From positions 930,001 through 994,000 of the forward strand of contig JAGTXK010000239.1 in assembly GCA_019096195.1 (NCBI GenBank): 64,000 nucleotides of DNA, written 5' to 3'. Source of the stretch: Boletus sp. NGJ. Lineage: Eukaryota > Basidiomycota > Agaricomycetes > Boletales > Boletaceae. The notes under the pieces were generated by a model. That model ran no database searches, was not told the origin of the DNA, and saw only the letters and a list, made by a program, of their open reading frames with translations. The translations under genes and the position numbers were made by a program. Shown piece after piece: positions 46,023 through 60,189 of the stretch (positions are counted from its first letter, which is position 1; every line of letters starts with the position of its first letter).

Positions 46023-49000
46023 TCACGCTTCCCGCCGCCTCTTGACACGGCCCCGGCTTTCACTACACAAGGTAATGAGCCCAACACGAACCCAACAAAA
46101 AAGAAAAAAAAAAAAACGAAACGCACGCAAATGCCCTATTCTTTCGTTTCCGACTCTCCTTTTTCATCACATTCCTCGCCAACTTGCGTTTCGCAGCTGC
46201 CTCAGGGTCCGTCGTCACCTGCACCACACGTCAGCATTGCGTGTCATGCACGATATAGGGGGGGAGAGTAAATGACGTTACCTTGGTCACCCGTGCAACC
46301 CGCCGTGCCTGCTGCACGCTCACCACCCCCTGTCGAATCCGATTGTACGCGTTTGCAAACGCCGTCGTGCCCACTTTAGCTTGGACGAGGTCCTGCAACT
46401 CGACCGCGGTCGTCTTGAGCTCCTCTATCCCAGGGGACGTCAGCGCCGCGGTGAATGAACAAGGAACGACGTACCCATTCCCGAATCCCGGATGGTGTCT
46501 TCCTCCGTGATACGATAGACGGGCGTGAGGATGTGGGGCAGGAATCGCTCTAGCTGCCTCGCCCCCATAAATGACGTCATTGCCGCAAAGAAACGCAGCA
46601 CCGATAACGGCGAGAGCGTCCAGTTGGCCTGCAGTTCACAAGTTGAGAATACGGTCGAGGGAGAGAGCATCACACACGTACCGGAGCGGTCGTTCTGTTT
46701 CGCCGTGCGATCTGTGCAGATCGGGCTTGATACGAGAGCTTGGAAAAAAGCCACGGGAGCGCGTCCGATCGTCCCTTGTCCGGACTCTCCTCCTGTTCCT
46801 CATCGTCGCCATCGCCATCATCATCACTTTCGCCCTCCTTCGTCTCCTCAGTCCCACCTCCGTCCGACAACCGTGCCACGAACCACTTGCCCACGAAAAA
46901 CAAATTTTTGACCGCCTGCAACGCCACGGTGGTCTCCACGTTTGGACTCTTGAGCAGCGCCCCCAACTTGTCCGCCACGTCTCTCATACCCGCATACGTC
47001 AACACCCCCTCTGCCCCCGCATCCTCCGTCGTAGTTGTAGACGCCGCAAAGAGCACCCCAAGCAACCGACACGCCGCGCTCCGTACCCACGCATGTGGAA
47101 ATGCGAGCAGCTGGACGACAGCCCTCCATCGCACCTTGCCAGGCTCTGTCGTCGCCTCCGGAAACACCTGCAGCACTTTAGCCAGGCCCTGTAGCATTTG
47201 GTAGGTCGCGTGCCACTCCCCATCCGCATCCACGTCCATTTCTCCCTCGTCCGCATCCTCCCCCCCATCCCTGGAAAGCAACGCACAGCTGCTCTCCGCA
47301 ACGGCCCCAAAGTCTTTCAACATCTCATCGAGATACGGCGCCGCTGCACGCTGCAACGCATCCACGACGAGCCCATACACCTGCACCGCGACGCTTCGCA
47401 ACGTCCCTTTTTCCTTCTGCACCGCCCACGCATGCAAATGCCCCATCACCGTCCGTTCTAGTAACGGCTGTTGTTGCTGTTGCTGTACCCCCTCCAACCG
47501 TCGCACGAGCACCTGAATCACCCCCGCAGCAGCCACCCGACACGGTTTCTCCGTATCGTTGGCCACGCACAGCACGAGTGCAACAAAAAGCATATCGGCA
47601 TGCTTCGCCATCAGACCCATGTCGAACTTGGTGACGAGCGCGTGAAGGAGCTCGAGGACGCTCGATCGGCCCGACGCGTGCTCGTACGACAGGTTCCGCG
47701 CAAAAAAGGCAAGCGTCGTATGCAGACGCCCTGCACCCTGTGGGTAGTCGAGCAAGAACTGGAGGAGGAGCGACCGTGCGGATTCGCGCGTGTGCGACGA
47801 CTGCGAGGTGACGAGGATGGACGACACGGTCGTCATGAGATCGTACAACTCGGGCACGACGAGCTTGCGCGCGACGATCGCGCGTAGTAGAGCGAACACA
47901 CTCGCTTGTCGACTCGGCTCTTCGAGGTCTGGCGCGAGGAGTTGGAGGAGGAACAAAAGGTCGTCCTCCTTGACATTCGAGGTCGGACATTCCCGCAGGA
48001 TCGTCGCGAGGGACTTGAATGCGGTTTGAGCAACCTCGGATTCAGCACTCCCGACGGAACGAATGATGGCAATGATCTGGCGAGACATGAGTGGCGCTGA
48101 CGAGGGAACGGCCTTCAAGGGACATTGGAGTATACAAGGAGCGGCTTTGAGAGCTGCAACGATGACAGCTTCCGATTCGGCATACAACGTGTTCCCGATC
48201 AAGTTGACATACGGTTCCAGTCTCGCCAACAGCTGTGCGTCATGCAGGTCAAACCGTGACCGTCGATAGGCCGTCGTGAACAGATCGAGCCCAAACACGA
48301 CGAAGCTAATCCAAGGAAAAAAAAAAAAAGATCAGCCCCGACACGCAAACACGACGTAGACCGACATACCGGTACGAATTGTGTACATAGTAATCATTGT
48401 CTACCACGATCTTTCGCTTGGTCTGAATAATGCGGTCGTCCTTGCGTCCCCTTCCCTTTACCGATGTCGCCTTCCTCTCCGCCTCCTGTAAAAACTTGGC
48501 ATTCTGGCTGACGAGCGTATGACACAGCACAAGCAACTCTGGCGGGTCCAGACGCGCGTTCGCATTCAACCCACTCGCGATCCGCCGAAGCACCTCGTCC
48601 ACCTGCTGCATCGGCCTCGCCGAATTCGTCACCTCCATCACAGACCTGAGCGGCAATAACAGTGCACTGATCCGATTCGGCGACACGTAGCGTGCAGAGA
48701 GCGCAAAACAGTCTAGGCCCTTCGACACGCTCCCCTTGACCTCCCGCATCTTGGTCTTGAAGTCCTCGTGCTGAACGTCTTTGCCTGACTCGCCAAACAC
48801 GACTTCGGAGGCGACGTGCGCGATGTCGTCGATGCACCCGTCCAGGTCGTCGAACGCGGCGTCTGCACGGTCGGGCGAGGTGACGTAGGCCAACAACGCG
48901 TGCGTGACGTAGGCGAGTACGTGGAGCTGCGGACCACGCAAGAGCGCCGCTCGGAGCTCGCGGAGGGCAAGTGGAAGATACACAGGACCCAACGCGACGG

Positions 49001-52000
49001 CGATCCGACACATCGTCTCACGGACGAGGTCGCGCGTCTCTTGAGATCGACTACGCAACGCCTGGCTCAACACCGTCAGGAGCTTCCCGATCTGCGCTTC
49101 TTTCGCGCTCGCTGGGAGATGCAGCGCGACGTTGGCGATCCCGACCGCGACTGGGATGCGGAGGCTGTCCTCGTTTTCGTCTCGGTTCTCCAGGTAGCCG
49201 AGTAGAGCTGGGAGAAGCCGCACGTTCACGGCGTCGGATATTTTCTTCACGTCCACAGAGGGGACGACAGGCGGCGGTTGGATCTCAGTCACCTTTTCTT
49301 CCTCCCCTTCCAGCACCTCGTCGTCAGCGATGACAACAGCGTCCGCTTCCTGGACTGCTTCCTCCATCGGGAAGTGAAAGTTTTCGAGAATGGCAACTAG
49401 CGTGCGCACGTGCACGCGGACGGCCCCGTCCTTGTCCTTGGAGCTCCGAACATATTTTTGAACCAGACTGTAATACGCCGACCACTGGAGTCGTTTCGCG
49501 ATCCGGCCCAGCGTATTGATCGCCTCAGCCACAAGCAGATGGTCGAGTGACGCCGTCGAGACGATGTAGTGCTCCACGAGCGGCACGAATATCTCCACAA
49601 GCGTTCGGCCTCGCAAGTACTTTTCCTCGCACTGTTCGCCGAGCCTTCGAAGTGCCCTCGTCCGTCGGTGGATCTGGATGTGGTGGATGTTGGTGAAGAA
49701 ACTCGCTTCGTCGTCACCGCCTGCGAGCAAGGGCCGCATCTCCTGAAGTGACGCGATGCGTTCACATTTGAGTACGGCGTGCGCGATGACGCCGAGGGCT
49801 TCAGCACGGACGAGCTCCGTCTTCGATCGCAACGCGTTCTTGAGCGCGGGGAGCACGGTACGAATGAATATAAGCTCGGCTTCGACCGCAGATGATGCAT
49901 CGGAGGCAACGACGCCGACGAATTGGCGGAGCGTGAACGCAGCATTGTTACGAATAGCGAGTTCCTCTGGGTCTTGAACGAAGTGTAGCGCGTTGTACAG
50001 TACTGGCAACCAATCGCGACAAGAAAGGGTGAGGTAGCGCGTCTCGTTGAGCGTCGTAAACGCCGTGAGTCGACGGTCGAAATCGGGTTCGTTCACCCGT
50101 TTCGTGGAACATGCGTTGAGGGACTCCAACAGCGCAGCGAGATCTTGAAGACTCGGATGGACTGTCGCGAGTTGGTTGAACGTCGACGTGAGCGCGACCC
50201 GAGCCCCGTTTGAACGGAACGTGAGGAACAAGTGAGACACCAGTTCGTAGACTCTTCTAAACGTCGGTGATACCGGATCCGATAAGTCGGGTACGAGTAC
50301 AAACAGGTTGTTCAGGATCGTCAGCAGGTTGACCTTGGTCTTTTCGGGGACGACTTTTCCTGGTTTGCGCAAAAGTGGGGAGAGCAAGCCCACGAGGACG
50401 GACGCCTGTGTGGAGTCGGCGATGTGGTGTGCCACCTTGGATAGTACGCTGATCTGGCGCTGAGCGAGAGGACTCGACAAGTGTTGGTCGCCTTTTGTCC
50501 GCTCGACGAGCGTCGTGAGATTCGCAAGTAGAATCGAGAGATGCGGCTTCACAATCCTTTGTGCAATCGCGTCGTCCTCGGAGAAGGCAAGTAAACGGTC
50601 GACGATATCAAAAACGTGCGTCAAAACAGCAGGCTTGACGTTCGTAGCGACCAGGCAGTCCAAAACCTTGGGCAACACGCGATCGTCGTAATCCACTAGA
50701 TAACGGACATACTCCGGTTGGGACGCCCACTGGTAGAATACGTCCAGCAAGGCTGACGGCGCTTGCGTGTTCTCTTGGTCGAGGAGAGCAAGCCGCGGTG
50801 AGATGATGGCGTCAAAGGACGCTCGTAAGTACGGCGCGTAGTCGAACGAGAAGGGAGTGCGGAAAAAGTCGGCCAGTCGCCGGAACCCAAGTTGTCGAAT
50901 GGTGCGTACCGTCCTGGTCATATCCACGTTCGCATCACCCTCGGCATCAGTATCCTCTCGATCCTCCTCTTCTTCTCCTTGGACCTCACTAACACCGCTC
51001 ATAGCCTGCACCTCAATCGGCTTCAACCCTCCTAATCGGGCCTGTGCGGATGCAACGAGGCTCAAGGCAGTTCCAAGAAGGGCAGGCCAGTACACTGCCA
51101 TCCTGGGCCCGATGTGCTTCAGCACGTCCTCCAACAGATTCAAAAACCCAACCTGGTGCTTTTGGGATACGCTCCAAGGCACCTCAGCCAACACGAATTC
51201 CCCATCCTGCCACGCTCGGCTACTAGACCCCATCGGTTTCAGCATCAAGTCGACGAGCAGTCCGAGCTCATCCTCCGAGCACACAGCGAGCGTGCTAAGG
51301 ACCGCAGCTCTTCTGTCCCCTCCTCTCGTGCGTCCCTTCTTCTCGAGCATGACGCCAAAGAGTAGACGAATCGTGACGTCCACGAACATGGGCCGACTTG
51401 TGGCGTCCAGGGAAGCGGGGTCAAGATGCGCAAGTTCGTCCCGCCATAACGTATCATCCAGGAAATGCCGAAGTGTCTCCTCATGCCTCACGAGGTTAGG
51501 CGGCTTGTACGTAAACACACAGCTAAGCGCTACCGTTTGCAGTGCACGGTCGGAGTGGGACAAGAGGGTGCGATAGAGGGTAAAAAGTGTTTCTGTGGAG
51601 TGGAGAGCCTTGGGGTTGGTGAATTTGCTGAATAGCGTGAGCCATGCGTTCAGTTTGTAGCGGGGAAGACTCGAAACGGTGTCATCGTTGACCACCAACG
51701 ACAGGAAGAACGGAACGAGTTCGCGGTTGTGTTTCTCGGCAAGCGATGGGCATTGTCCAAGCGTTGATAGCAACTGCGTCTCGAACGAAACAGGATCGAA
51801 TCGGTCAGACGGTTTCTGATCCTATCGGAAGAAAGAAAAGGATCCTGAACATCAACCCCTCCGAAGAGCGAAAAAATTACCACACTCACGAGGATGATGG
51901 CTTTCTGTTCATGATCCCGGTCCAGCCAGCTCGAGATCACATTCCTCATCTTGTGCGCAGCGCCGTCTCTCCACGTCCGTTCCTCCTCCCAAGGATCGTC

Positions 52001-54683
52001 GTACGCGTCCTGCTCGATGTTCTTGTTCAACCACTCTGGAAGTCCGCGAGCCTTTGCCACTTTGGTAATCTCTCGCAATTCGTCAAAGAGGCATACCCAA
52101 ACGGAATCGCCGAATCGCTTGGCCAAGGACGAGAGGGCCTCGGCAGCAGGCGACCACAATGGCCGCAGATTGACCTTTAGCTGCGCTGTATAGGAACGTT
52201 TAAGCAAGTTCATGCGGCGGCGAGACGGAAACTCACAGATCAACCATCTGATACAAAGGTCAGTGGCCAGCGGTTCATCATCTTTGATCACCTGTCCAAT
52301 GCGACCAATACGCAACACCCGTTCCCGCACTCCCTGAACGTCCAGGGGAACCTCCTCTCCCTGCAGACACCGTTTGAGTACGTCTTGCTCGCCCGGAGAT
52401 GATTTCACCAGGTTCGAGGAAAGGATCTTGAGTGCGCTCAGACGCAACGATCGCGAATGCGATATGATGCACGTCCGCAAGTGTAGGTATAGCTCCGAGA
52501 ATGACAAGACATCTGGTGTCGGTGGACTGGCGAGAATCGCCGTTAATATACCTTGCTATCGAAAGGAAGCAGTCGCCTTACCTAGATTGTACGAGACCTA
52601 CCAAGCCGGTCAGGGCACACTGAGACCACGACCACCGCTGCACAACTGTCCTAGTCCACCCCGCCAAATCTACCTGCTGTCTCCACGATATGTTCTTTGA
52701 CCCTGCAAGGGCGTGCATGCATGTCCGTAAAACCCAGGCTGCATTTACATGGGATGCATTCCATGAGGCCTCTGGGTCGGGTGCATCTAGCATGCGTTGG
52801 ATCATCCCTACCAACAAGGCCGGCGTCCTCTCGACATACACCGAGAGCGATAAAAGGTTATGCAACTCATCTACACCGTCTGGGCTGAGTTCCCAGCGAG
52901 ACAATCGTTCACAAAGCCAAATATCGACGGTACGTCTCCACACGATATCCACCTCCCCGAGTTTGTCAGAATGTCTGAGGTTTGCGAACAAGCGCAATGT
53001 TTGCTTTGGCTCTGTTGCGAGGAGATCGCCGGTGGACCTAAACAAAATAGGTAGAGCGACAAGTTTCCATCCTCCCCAAAACAACTCGGCGAGTGCGCCA
53101 AGAAGCGAAATTCCAAACCTGGGAACTTTGAGAGCTTCCGCAATGAATAGACGTCCAGCACCCGTTGCCATGGACATGTCCCCTGCTGTAAGGACTGCGA
53201 TTGAAAAGTTGAGGAGAGCCGTCTCAACTGGAGGGCAAATTTGAATGTTCGGTAGAACAGAAGTCAATTGCGACAATTGCGGTGCTTTATATGGGGATTA
53301 ATAGTAATAGGACGAGGTAAGCAAAGCACGAAGAAACTCACGAGACAATCGAGACCCTTGACGTACACTGCAAACGACACTGATCAGCTGCAATATACGG
53401 CGGAGGCGCTCTACTTCTGCATCATTTGATGGTAATTGACCGACAGCGGTCAAAAATCGGGTTGTGAGTATCTCAGCGATACCAGAGAATTGTTCAGCAC
53501 CCTTGCAATGGTGAATGAGAGAAGTGAGTGCGCGCCGTAGAAGTGTGTACAATAAGTCGGGATTTTCGCAGCCCAGATAGCAGTCGATCAGCGGTCCAAT
53601 CATCGAAGGTGAAGTCGTGTGGAGGGTCGAGGAGACAGACTGGGCATTACAGGAAGGGCGATCAGTAGACTGGAAGCGTGAAGAGCGATGTATGCTAACC
53701 TTGCAAGCAAAGACAAGCGTCCAAGCACTGGCGATTTCCACACCATCAAGATTGTTGGCCATGAGGAGAACTGCCTTTTCCCGTGCAGAAGTCTTCAAGC
53801 GGCGTAGTACAGATGCCCAGACCTCGGCGGCTGTACGCTGTACTTCGGGGCTACAACTCGGTAGGACAGCATGGAAGGAAGACCACGTCTGCTGCAAAAG
53901 ATCCAAGTGTATAGATGGCACGAGAAGGTACCTGAAAAGTCCCGACAACGTCGCTAGCAGCGCCGTAAGCGCGGGGGTCGCGATGGGACGGGGAAGGAAA
54001 TCGAGAAGCTTGGCTAATAGGTCAGCATAGACGGGAGATAGGGTTGTACGAAGGTCGTGTGCCAGCTTCTGGAGAAGGCTGTAACAAAATGAGGGAGGAA
54101 AATGAGAGCAAACGACGGTTGGCATACTCGAGAAGTGCTCGTAACGCCTCGTCATCAGCAGCATCTACCGCGGTCACCCATGACTCGGCTATGTCCCTCC
54201 AGTTGTGCAAGAGGAGAGGCATGGAAATGGAGAGTGGGTCCACCTTGTTGGCAAATTGGATGAACGACGGTGATAGATTGAGCTGTCTCCATTGCTGAAG
54301 GGACACATAAAAGTGTGACTCGTTGTCCTACGGTGTGTACGTGAGGTTTGAACATGTTGCACGGAGCAAGAAGGCGGGATCAAGGGCGACCACATACCGC
54401 TATGTCATGGTCAAACTTTGTGAGGTCGAGGGCAGACGGGAGGTGAACGTCCTTCAATGATTCTGCGTACGATTGATGCTAGCCTATCCATCAGACTTGG
54501 AGAAAAGATTGACGGACGGGGACTGACCTTGAATCGTTTCACGCGATGTACGACTTCGTCTGGATCCAAGACTGCGGGAGACTCCATGTCATGAGCTGTG
54601 GACCTGGACAAGTTGTATGGTCCTGTGCCACCAAAAGCTTGCCTCGAGTTGGTGTCTGCAGCTGGTGGACCATCGCGACTCAA
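46023..54683 (-). CDS. UTP20: UTP20, small-subunit processome component
   Basis: Giant nucleolar HEAT-repeat protein needed for early cleavages of pre-18S ribosomal RNA. About 8.7 kb with short introns and one long exon (about 48390-51773). Start: 54683 gives MSRDGPPAADTNSRQAFGG; MESPAVLDPDEVVHRVKRFK at 54587 is the alternative. After an intron the conserved N-terminus reads HQSYAESLKDVHLPSALDL, then YVSLQQWRQLNLSPSFIQF. Next is LAHDLRTTLSPVYADLL. The DRIM domain contains LNAWLTLFSKFTNPKALHST and ALSCVFTYKPPNLVRHEETL. The C-terminal half continues in HEAT repeats (FVVFGLDLFTTAYRRSRFD, TLSPLSVLRFFAAMTSFMG). The basic nucleolar tail KRKLARNVMKKESRKRKN splices to ESRGRVKRRREA, ending at 46023. 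Basic tail and domain order are as expected for the family. It appears intact. Confidence 0.93.
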
Positions 54684-54747
54684 CTTTTCCTACCGCTGAC
54701 TAAGCAATTATAAAGAGAACTTCATCACCACTGTCATCACCATCGCA

Positions 54748-55351
54748 ATGCTATCCAACAAACCCAGGCTTCACGTCGCCCTATTCGCACGAGGTGGTAA
54801 AGGTAAGATGCCAGGCCTCGAAGACAAGTGTGTATTCACTGAAAAAAAAATATGCCACTGTTCATCCATGATGTGTTTGTCCTTGTGCTAGATATCATTG
54901 GGCACTAATTGTGGGCCCCAAGATAAAAGAAGGCCCACTAGGCAGAGGAGTCCAGGACCACGCAAAGGAGATAATAAAGGGTCCAGGGGGCTCCGAATGG
55001 CTGTATTAGGGTATCGACATCCCTCTTGGGGGCTGCCAACATGCTCCTCATTCGCATAACTGTTGCCAAGATCCACAACCTTGAGCGGGTCCGTGATATT
55101 TTCCTATCAAGCCGGACGAGGACGGTTGGAACCGTGTCGCCTGGGTAAAGGAAGGATTAGCCATGCTCCAGGAGGACGCCGAAGCACTCGGAACAAGGGT
55201 GGTAGATTGGCAAACGGTACGTGACACCGCAATGTCATACTGTGAGCAGAAGAAGAAGGCGCATCGATTTGATGGAAAGGCAGAAGAACCGGTCGACACG
55301 AACTGGGCACCAACATTTAGCTTGATCACTGGAAAAGAGGTCGTAGCATGA
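54748..55351 (+). pseudogene. Broken copy of a fungal DUF6914-like gene
   Basis: Starts MLSNKPRLHVALFARGGKGK. An intron after LEDK (GTGTGT...TGCTAG) leads to YHWALIVGPKIKEGPLG, then ANMLLIRITVAKIHNLERV, then DGWNRVAWVKEGLAMLQ and MSYCEQKKKAHRF. The end is FSLITGKEVVA. This order is familiar from a small fungal family of unknown function; the DUF6914 name is from memory and unverified. The copy contains one in-frame stop near 55010 and two places where the frame changes (about 55030 and 55100), so it is probably dead unless these are sequencing errors. It is divergent from UTP20, with only 64 bases between the starts. Confidence 0.6.
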
Positions 55352-57384
55352 CATTAGCATCAGTACATCCATTTGGCGTGTCTGCATCCTCTCTGTTCAT
55401 ACTCGCATTGCCCTCACACCATGATTGCAAGACCCATCGAACCTGCAGCACGTTCAGTCTGTCCAACACCCCCGCTCACGTCGTCTTGCGACGCCTGTCA
55501 CCTCTATTGCAAGACGTGCCTACTCCCCACGTCACGTATTGCACACCACCACACTGGACACGTATTACAAAACCTGTGTGACCTCACTCGGGAACGCGTC
55601 TTGTTGCAACGGACATGGTATTTTGTACATGTTTGCGTTCATCTTTTGTTCATGTCGCCCTCGCTATTGTTCACAGCATCGCTATCTGTGCATCTGCTCG
55701 CACACATCCTCGACAACGACGTTAGGGAATAGCACGGGTTTTACCTACGGTAACCTACCTGCTATAGTAAGCTGTGGCTCGGTGTTTTATCGTTCCGCGG
55801 GCTTGTTGGGTGGTACGGATGGCTTGTGGGGTGCTTCAGGTGAGTCTTTATTGAATCTTGAAGCGCGTCGATTGTTGTTTTCAACTCGCGTTGTCGAGTG
55901 CTCGTGCGCGCCCACATATGCCTCTCTGTCTCGATCAAGTTGGAACAACTCGTCGCGCCGCGATTCAGCACTATTCAATTGGCTTGTTGCGGTGCGTCTT
56001 CGTGTTCTGCCTGTCCACTGCACATCCTGGTGCACTTGCCGTCACACCTGCGTCTGCGCTTTCATGTGCAACGCCCTTGTTTTGGTTGTTGACAGCCTCT
56101 CTGCCCAATTCAAATTGTATGGAGCCGGTTTCGACTCGTGGCTCCTCATCAGGCAGTTCTGTTGGCTTCCCAAGTCAACTTGTATCATCGCCACGCTTGC
56201 CCGTGGCCTCTTTACCATCTCGTGGCTCCCTCAACCCTCATCTCGACATCAATCTCACCGTCCTGCCAGTGGTCGGGGCTCTGGAGGCGTGTCTGGGCGA
56301 CGCCTGTGACCCGTCATATCGGTCCTTCAAAAGTCTCGATTTGCCGCATCTGTGTCTGGGTTGTCGTCTCCGTGCGCTCGCGCTGGCCTTGAGCTTGTCG
56401 GTTTGGCCCTCGTTCATGTAAACGTGTGAGCATCCAGGCTTGCCCTCACACTCGGGTTCGCTCGTGCACCCAATTGGCGTGGTGGGTGTGCACAGGTCGT
56501 TTTTGTTGATTTTCGTGTATCTAAAAAACAGTTTACTTAAACGAACCATGTTCAATGGAGGAACAGTCTGATTGCGATCAGAGCACAGCCTCCAGCACAG
56601 CAATGCCTCGTGCAGATATTTGATCACGGAGTTGACAGCGCGGAGATAACCCCTCCATATAAAGAAGGACCTCCCAAATATAGTAACTCCGACTTTCTCC
56701 GATTGAAGTTCACCTTCGGTTGAACGTAAATTTGAACAACCCCCACGCAAACGTTTTATTTCGTCAAATGTTCACCAGATACACAGGTATTTCCATGTCA
56801 GAACAATTCATCTATTGTATTGAGAACCCAATATTTGTCTTGTGGAAGCTCAACAGAACAAATTTGCTTACAATTACCGCATAGCGCTTGGGAATAAGCT
56901 CAAGGTTCGAGCTACAGCTTCGCCTTCATTCGAGGATAAGATGCATCCTGTGTCTTCTTCTTCAGGTGGGTGCCGTTTCCACGCAGGCTCCACGGTGGGG
57001 GCGAATTCACAGATCTGCGACACCGTATTAGTAGGCATTGCCAGCGGTCACCTCGCCACCATGCTGTACTCAGGCGAGGCGGCGGTGGATACATTGAAGA
57101 AATACAACAAGACAGAAGTTCCAGGATGACTTGGCAACCTCTTCGTGTGGACTGCAAAGCTGCAGGGTTAAAGGGGACCTGGTTGATAGTGGCAACGGGA
57201 CTGACTCATGTCGCGGAGATGGGTAAAACGTCTTGTCCCTTGATGGCAGCTGTCCGACGGTAACGCAACTTCGTGTCACCCACAATACAGCTTCATATGC
57301 GGCCACCGATAGCGCAAACCTTTATAACCCCTCCATGACAGCTCTATCGTCATCGAACATTTCCTCCTAGCTTTCTCAATCGTA
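55352..57384. other. Two-kilobase stretch without a recognised gene
   Basis: Long open frames occur on both strands, including 55425-56309 (+) and 56842-57129 (+, MEAQQNKFAYNYRIALGNK). Their composition is odd (rich in Cys, Ser, Arg and Leu) and no family was recognised. Some minus-strand stretches around 55.9-56.4 kb are charged and could be old coding debris. The last 100 bases presumably hold the promoter of the dynamin-like gene. Confidence 0.35.
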
Positions 57385-60189
57385 ATGAGCCCACGTATCG
57401 CTCCCTTGAAAGCTCGCGCCAGGCGTACCGGGTCCACCTCTTCCATGTTTACAGCAGAATCTGAATCTGCTGACTCCGCAAATGCAAGCATTGGAATAAA
57501 CTCTCCGACAGTTGTTACTGTCGAGCTTCCCGATCGTGAAGTAGCTGTAGGGCTCGCCGCAGCAGCCCCCAGCAATTCTGGCAATCGAAAAGCGATGCTT
57601 CAGCTAATCAATCGTCTCCGCGATACTGGGTATGGAATTCGTTCGTTGAAAACTAACTTGGAGTGTTCACGACATGTGTTTGGCAGCGTGCAAACCGACA
57701 TTGACTTACCCATGATCGCGGTCATCGGAAACCAGAGCGCGGGAAAGTCCTCCCTCATCGAATCCATCTCTGGCATCACGCTCCCTCGCTCAGCGGGAAC
57801 CTGTACCAGGTAAGCTCAGGCTGTTTGTCTTCAGATCTGGCTATATGCTTACCTTTCTGCAGGTGCCCTACCGAGTGCAAGCTCTCGCACTCGCGTTTGC
57901 CGTGGCAATGCTTGGTCAAACTGCACTTTAGCACCGATGCCAATGGTGTACCCATTCCCGTCAAGATAGTTTCCTTCGGCGGTCCTATCACCTCCAAATC
58001 CCTCGTCGAGGATCGCATTCGGCGCGCCCAACGAGCTATCCTCAACCCATCCAAGAATCACATCACATATCTCAACCAGGACGATCTGCCAGACGAAAAC
58101 GAGGTGTCGTTCTCCAAGAACTATGTTACATTGGAAATCAGCGGTCCAGAACTCACCGATCTCTCGTTCGTGGATCTCCCAGGTCTTATTGCTAGCGTCG
58201 GAACGGGCGGCAACGAGCGTGACATCGAGCTCGTCAAATCGTTGATCACCGCATACATAGAGAAGCCGAGTTGCGTTATTCTACTGACCGTCGCATGCGA
58301 GAGTCAGTATTTAGGTTTCGTTTTGGATTTCGGGTGTCTTATATTGTCGTTCCACCAGCCGATTTTGAAAACCAAGGGGCACACCACCTCACCAAGCAAT
58401 ACGACCCAGAAGGGAAGAGAACCGTCGGTGAGTCTCTGTTGATCAAGCTCTATCAGCAAAGTACTCATCCATGCTTCAACAGGTGTCCTCACCAAACCAG
58501 ATCGCATTGAGCTAGGGACTGAGCCTGCATGGCTCAGCATCCTCCGAAACGAAACCGAGCCCTTACTCAACAACTGGTACTGCGTGAAACAACCCTCTCC
58601 GCAGGACGTCTCGAGAGGAATCACGTGGGCAGAGGCGCGCAGACAGGAAAACGAGTGGTTTAGCTCGACGCAACCGTGGGCTTCTCTCGAGTCGCAGTAC
58701 CAAAGATTCCTCAGGTCAAGCTTCCTCACGGAGAGGTTGAGCCTCATCCTGGCGGAGCTAATCGCAAAGAGGTGAGTTTAGTCATCGTCTGTGATCGTAG
58801 ACATTGACAAGCGTTTGAAAAACACAACAAGGCTTCCTAAGATCCAGGAGGAGTTGGCGAACGCGATTCAGGAGACGAATACTAAGTTGCGCTCTCTCCC
58901 GAAAGCTCCATCCACAGATCCCATCGGCGAAGTACTCCATGCCCTTGGAAATTTTGTCAAAGATCTAGATCGTTACGTCGTGGGCACTCCCGAGGAAGAC
59001 GGTCTGCTGCAGACAATTCGCCCACACCAAGGTGCCTTCAAGTTGGCCATACGGAGGACTGCGCCGAATTTCGTTCCTTGGGAGAAGACAACGAGCAAGG
59101 TACTGCCAAGGGTGGAATTTTTGGCCAACGAGGATGGAGATAACGTTGATGGAGATAACGATGCGTTGGGGATGGAACCTCAGCAGATATATGTCGACGA
59201 AGTCCTAAAGCGAGCGCAAGAGTAGGTTTTCTCCTCTAGTTTCTCCTTCCGATGTCCCATCTTGACGGAAATTCGTACTAGTGCGCGCACGCGCGAACTT
59301 CCAGATAATTATCCTTTCGTAGTTCAACGCGCTTACATCAAGCAAATCACGGACCAGTGGACTGGCCCGGCGATGGTCCTCTTTGACCAAGTTTATGACA
59401 TTCTGAGAGCCGATCTGGCGAAACTCGTCGACCTCCACTTTGAGCACATGGGAAATGGGAACGCAAAACAAGCCATTTTGTAAGTCACGTGTCCCCCGCT
59501 CGCACTACCAAGGCTCATCATCATCATGACATAGAATGATCGTCAACGACCACCTGAACGAAGCTGCTGAAAGAACCAAAGAAAAGATCCAGTGGCTGCT
59601 TGACCTTGAAAGGAACCCAACTACTTTCAATACTCATTATTTCGTCGACTATAAAGACAAGTTCTTATCCCACTACAAAGCCTGCCGGGACGAAAGCGAC
59701 TTGGTGATCAAGCTCACTCGGGACCGACATATGTATGAGGGCCCGATCAACAATGCCCTCTCTAACCTCAACGCACTCGGGATATCTGCTCAAGCGAATG
59801 ACCTCCCCAAGCTGCTTCCTCCTGATCCAACCGAGGCAGCTATCAACATCATGGCGAGCGTTCGCGCATACTTTCAAGGTAAGAATGAATGGGACCCAGA
59901 ACGGCGACGCGAACAATGAGCTGACGCGCACGGTGTGCACTCTCCAGTCGCTTACAAACGCATCGTGGACATGATTCCTATGGCGATCGATCACGAAATC
60001 ATACTCGGCATACAGCGTGGCGTTGACAAGGCTCTCCAGGAGGGACTCCGAATCACGGGGCCGGACGGGTACAGTCGCTGCAAGAACATGTTGGAGGAAC
60101 GTGTTTACGTCGTGTCAGCCCGGCGAGAGATTCAGGAGAAGATGCAGAGACTGCAGGCTGCGCATCAGGAGTTGAAGCGGCTGATGTGA
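57385..60189 (+). CDS. Dynamin/Mx-like large GTPase
   Basis: Large self-assembling GTPase of the dynamin superfamily, nearer to Mx-like fungal proteins than to DNM1 or VPS1 because no PH or proline-rich region is present. Eight or so exons give about 800 residues. The start at 57385 gives MSPRIAPLKARARRTG and a Ser/Ala-rich leader. GTPase motifs are intact: GNQSAGKSSLIESISG (P-loop), RSAGTCTRCP (switch I), FVDLPGLIASVG and VLTKPDRIELG. The middle region and stalk follow (RLPKIQEELANAIQETNTKL, NYPFVVQRAYIKQITDQW). The GTPase effector domain at the C-terminus (YKRIVDMIPMAIDHEIIL, REIQEKMQRLQAAHQELK) ends at 60189. It may remodel an organelle or vesicle membrane; the target cannot be read from sequence. 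It is convergent with the next gene. Confidence 0.92.

Noticed and set aside
55425-56309. 294-residue open frame on plus
   Set aside because: It is rich in Cys, Ser and Arg with no domain, no splice structure and competing open frames on both strands. There is not enough to call it a gene.
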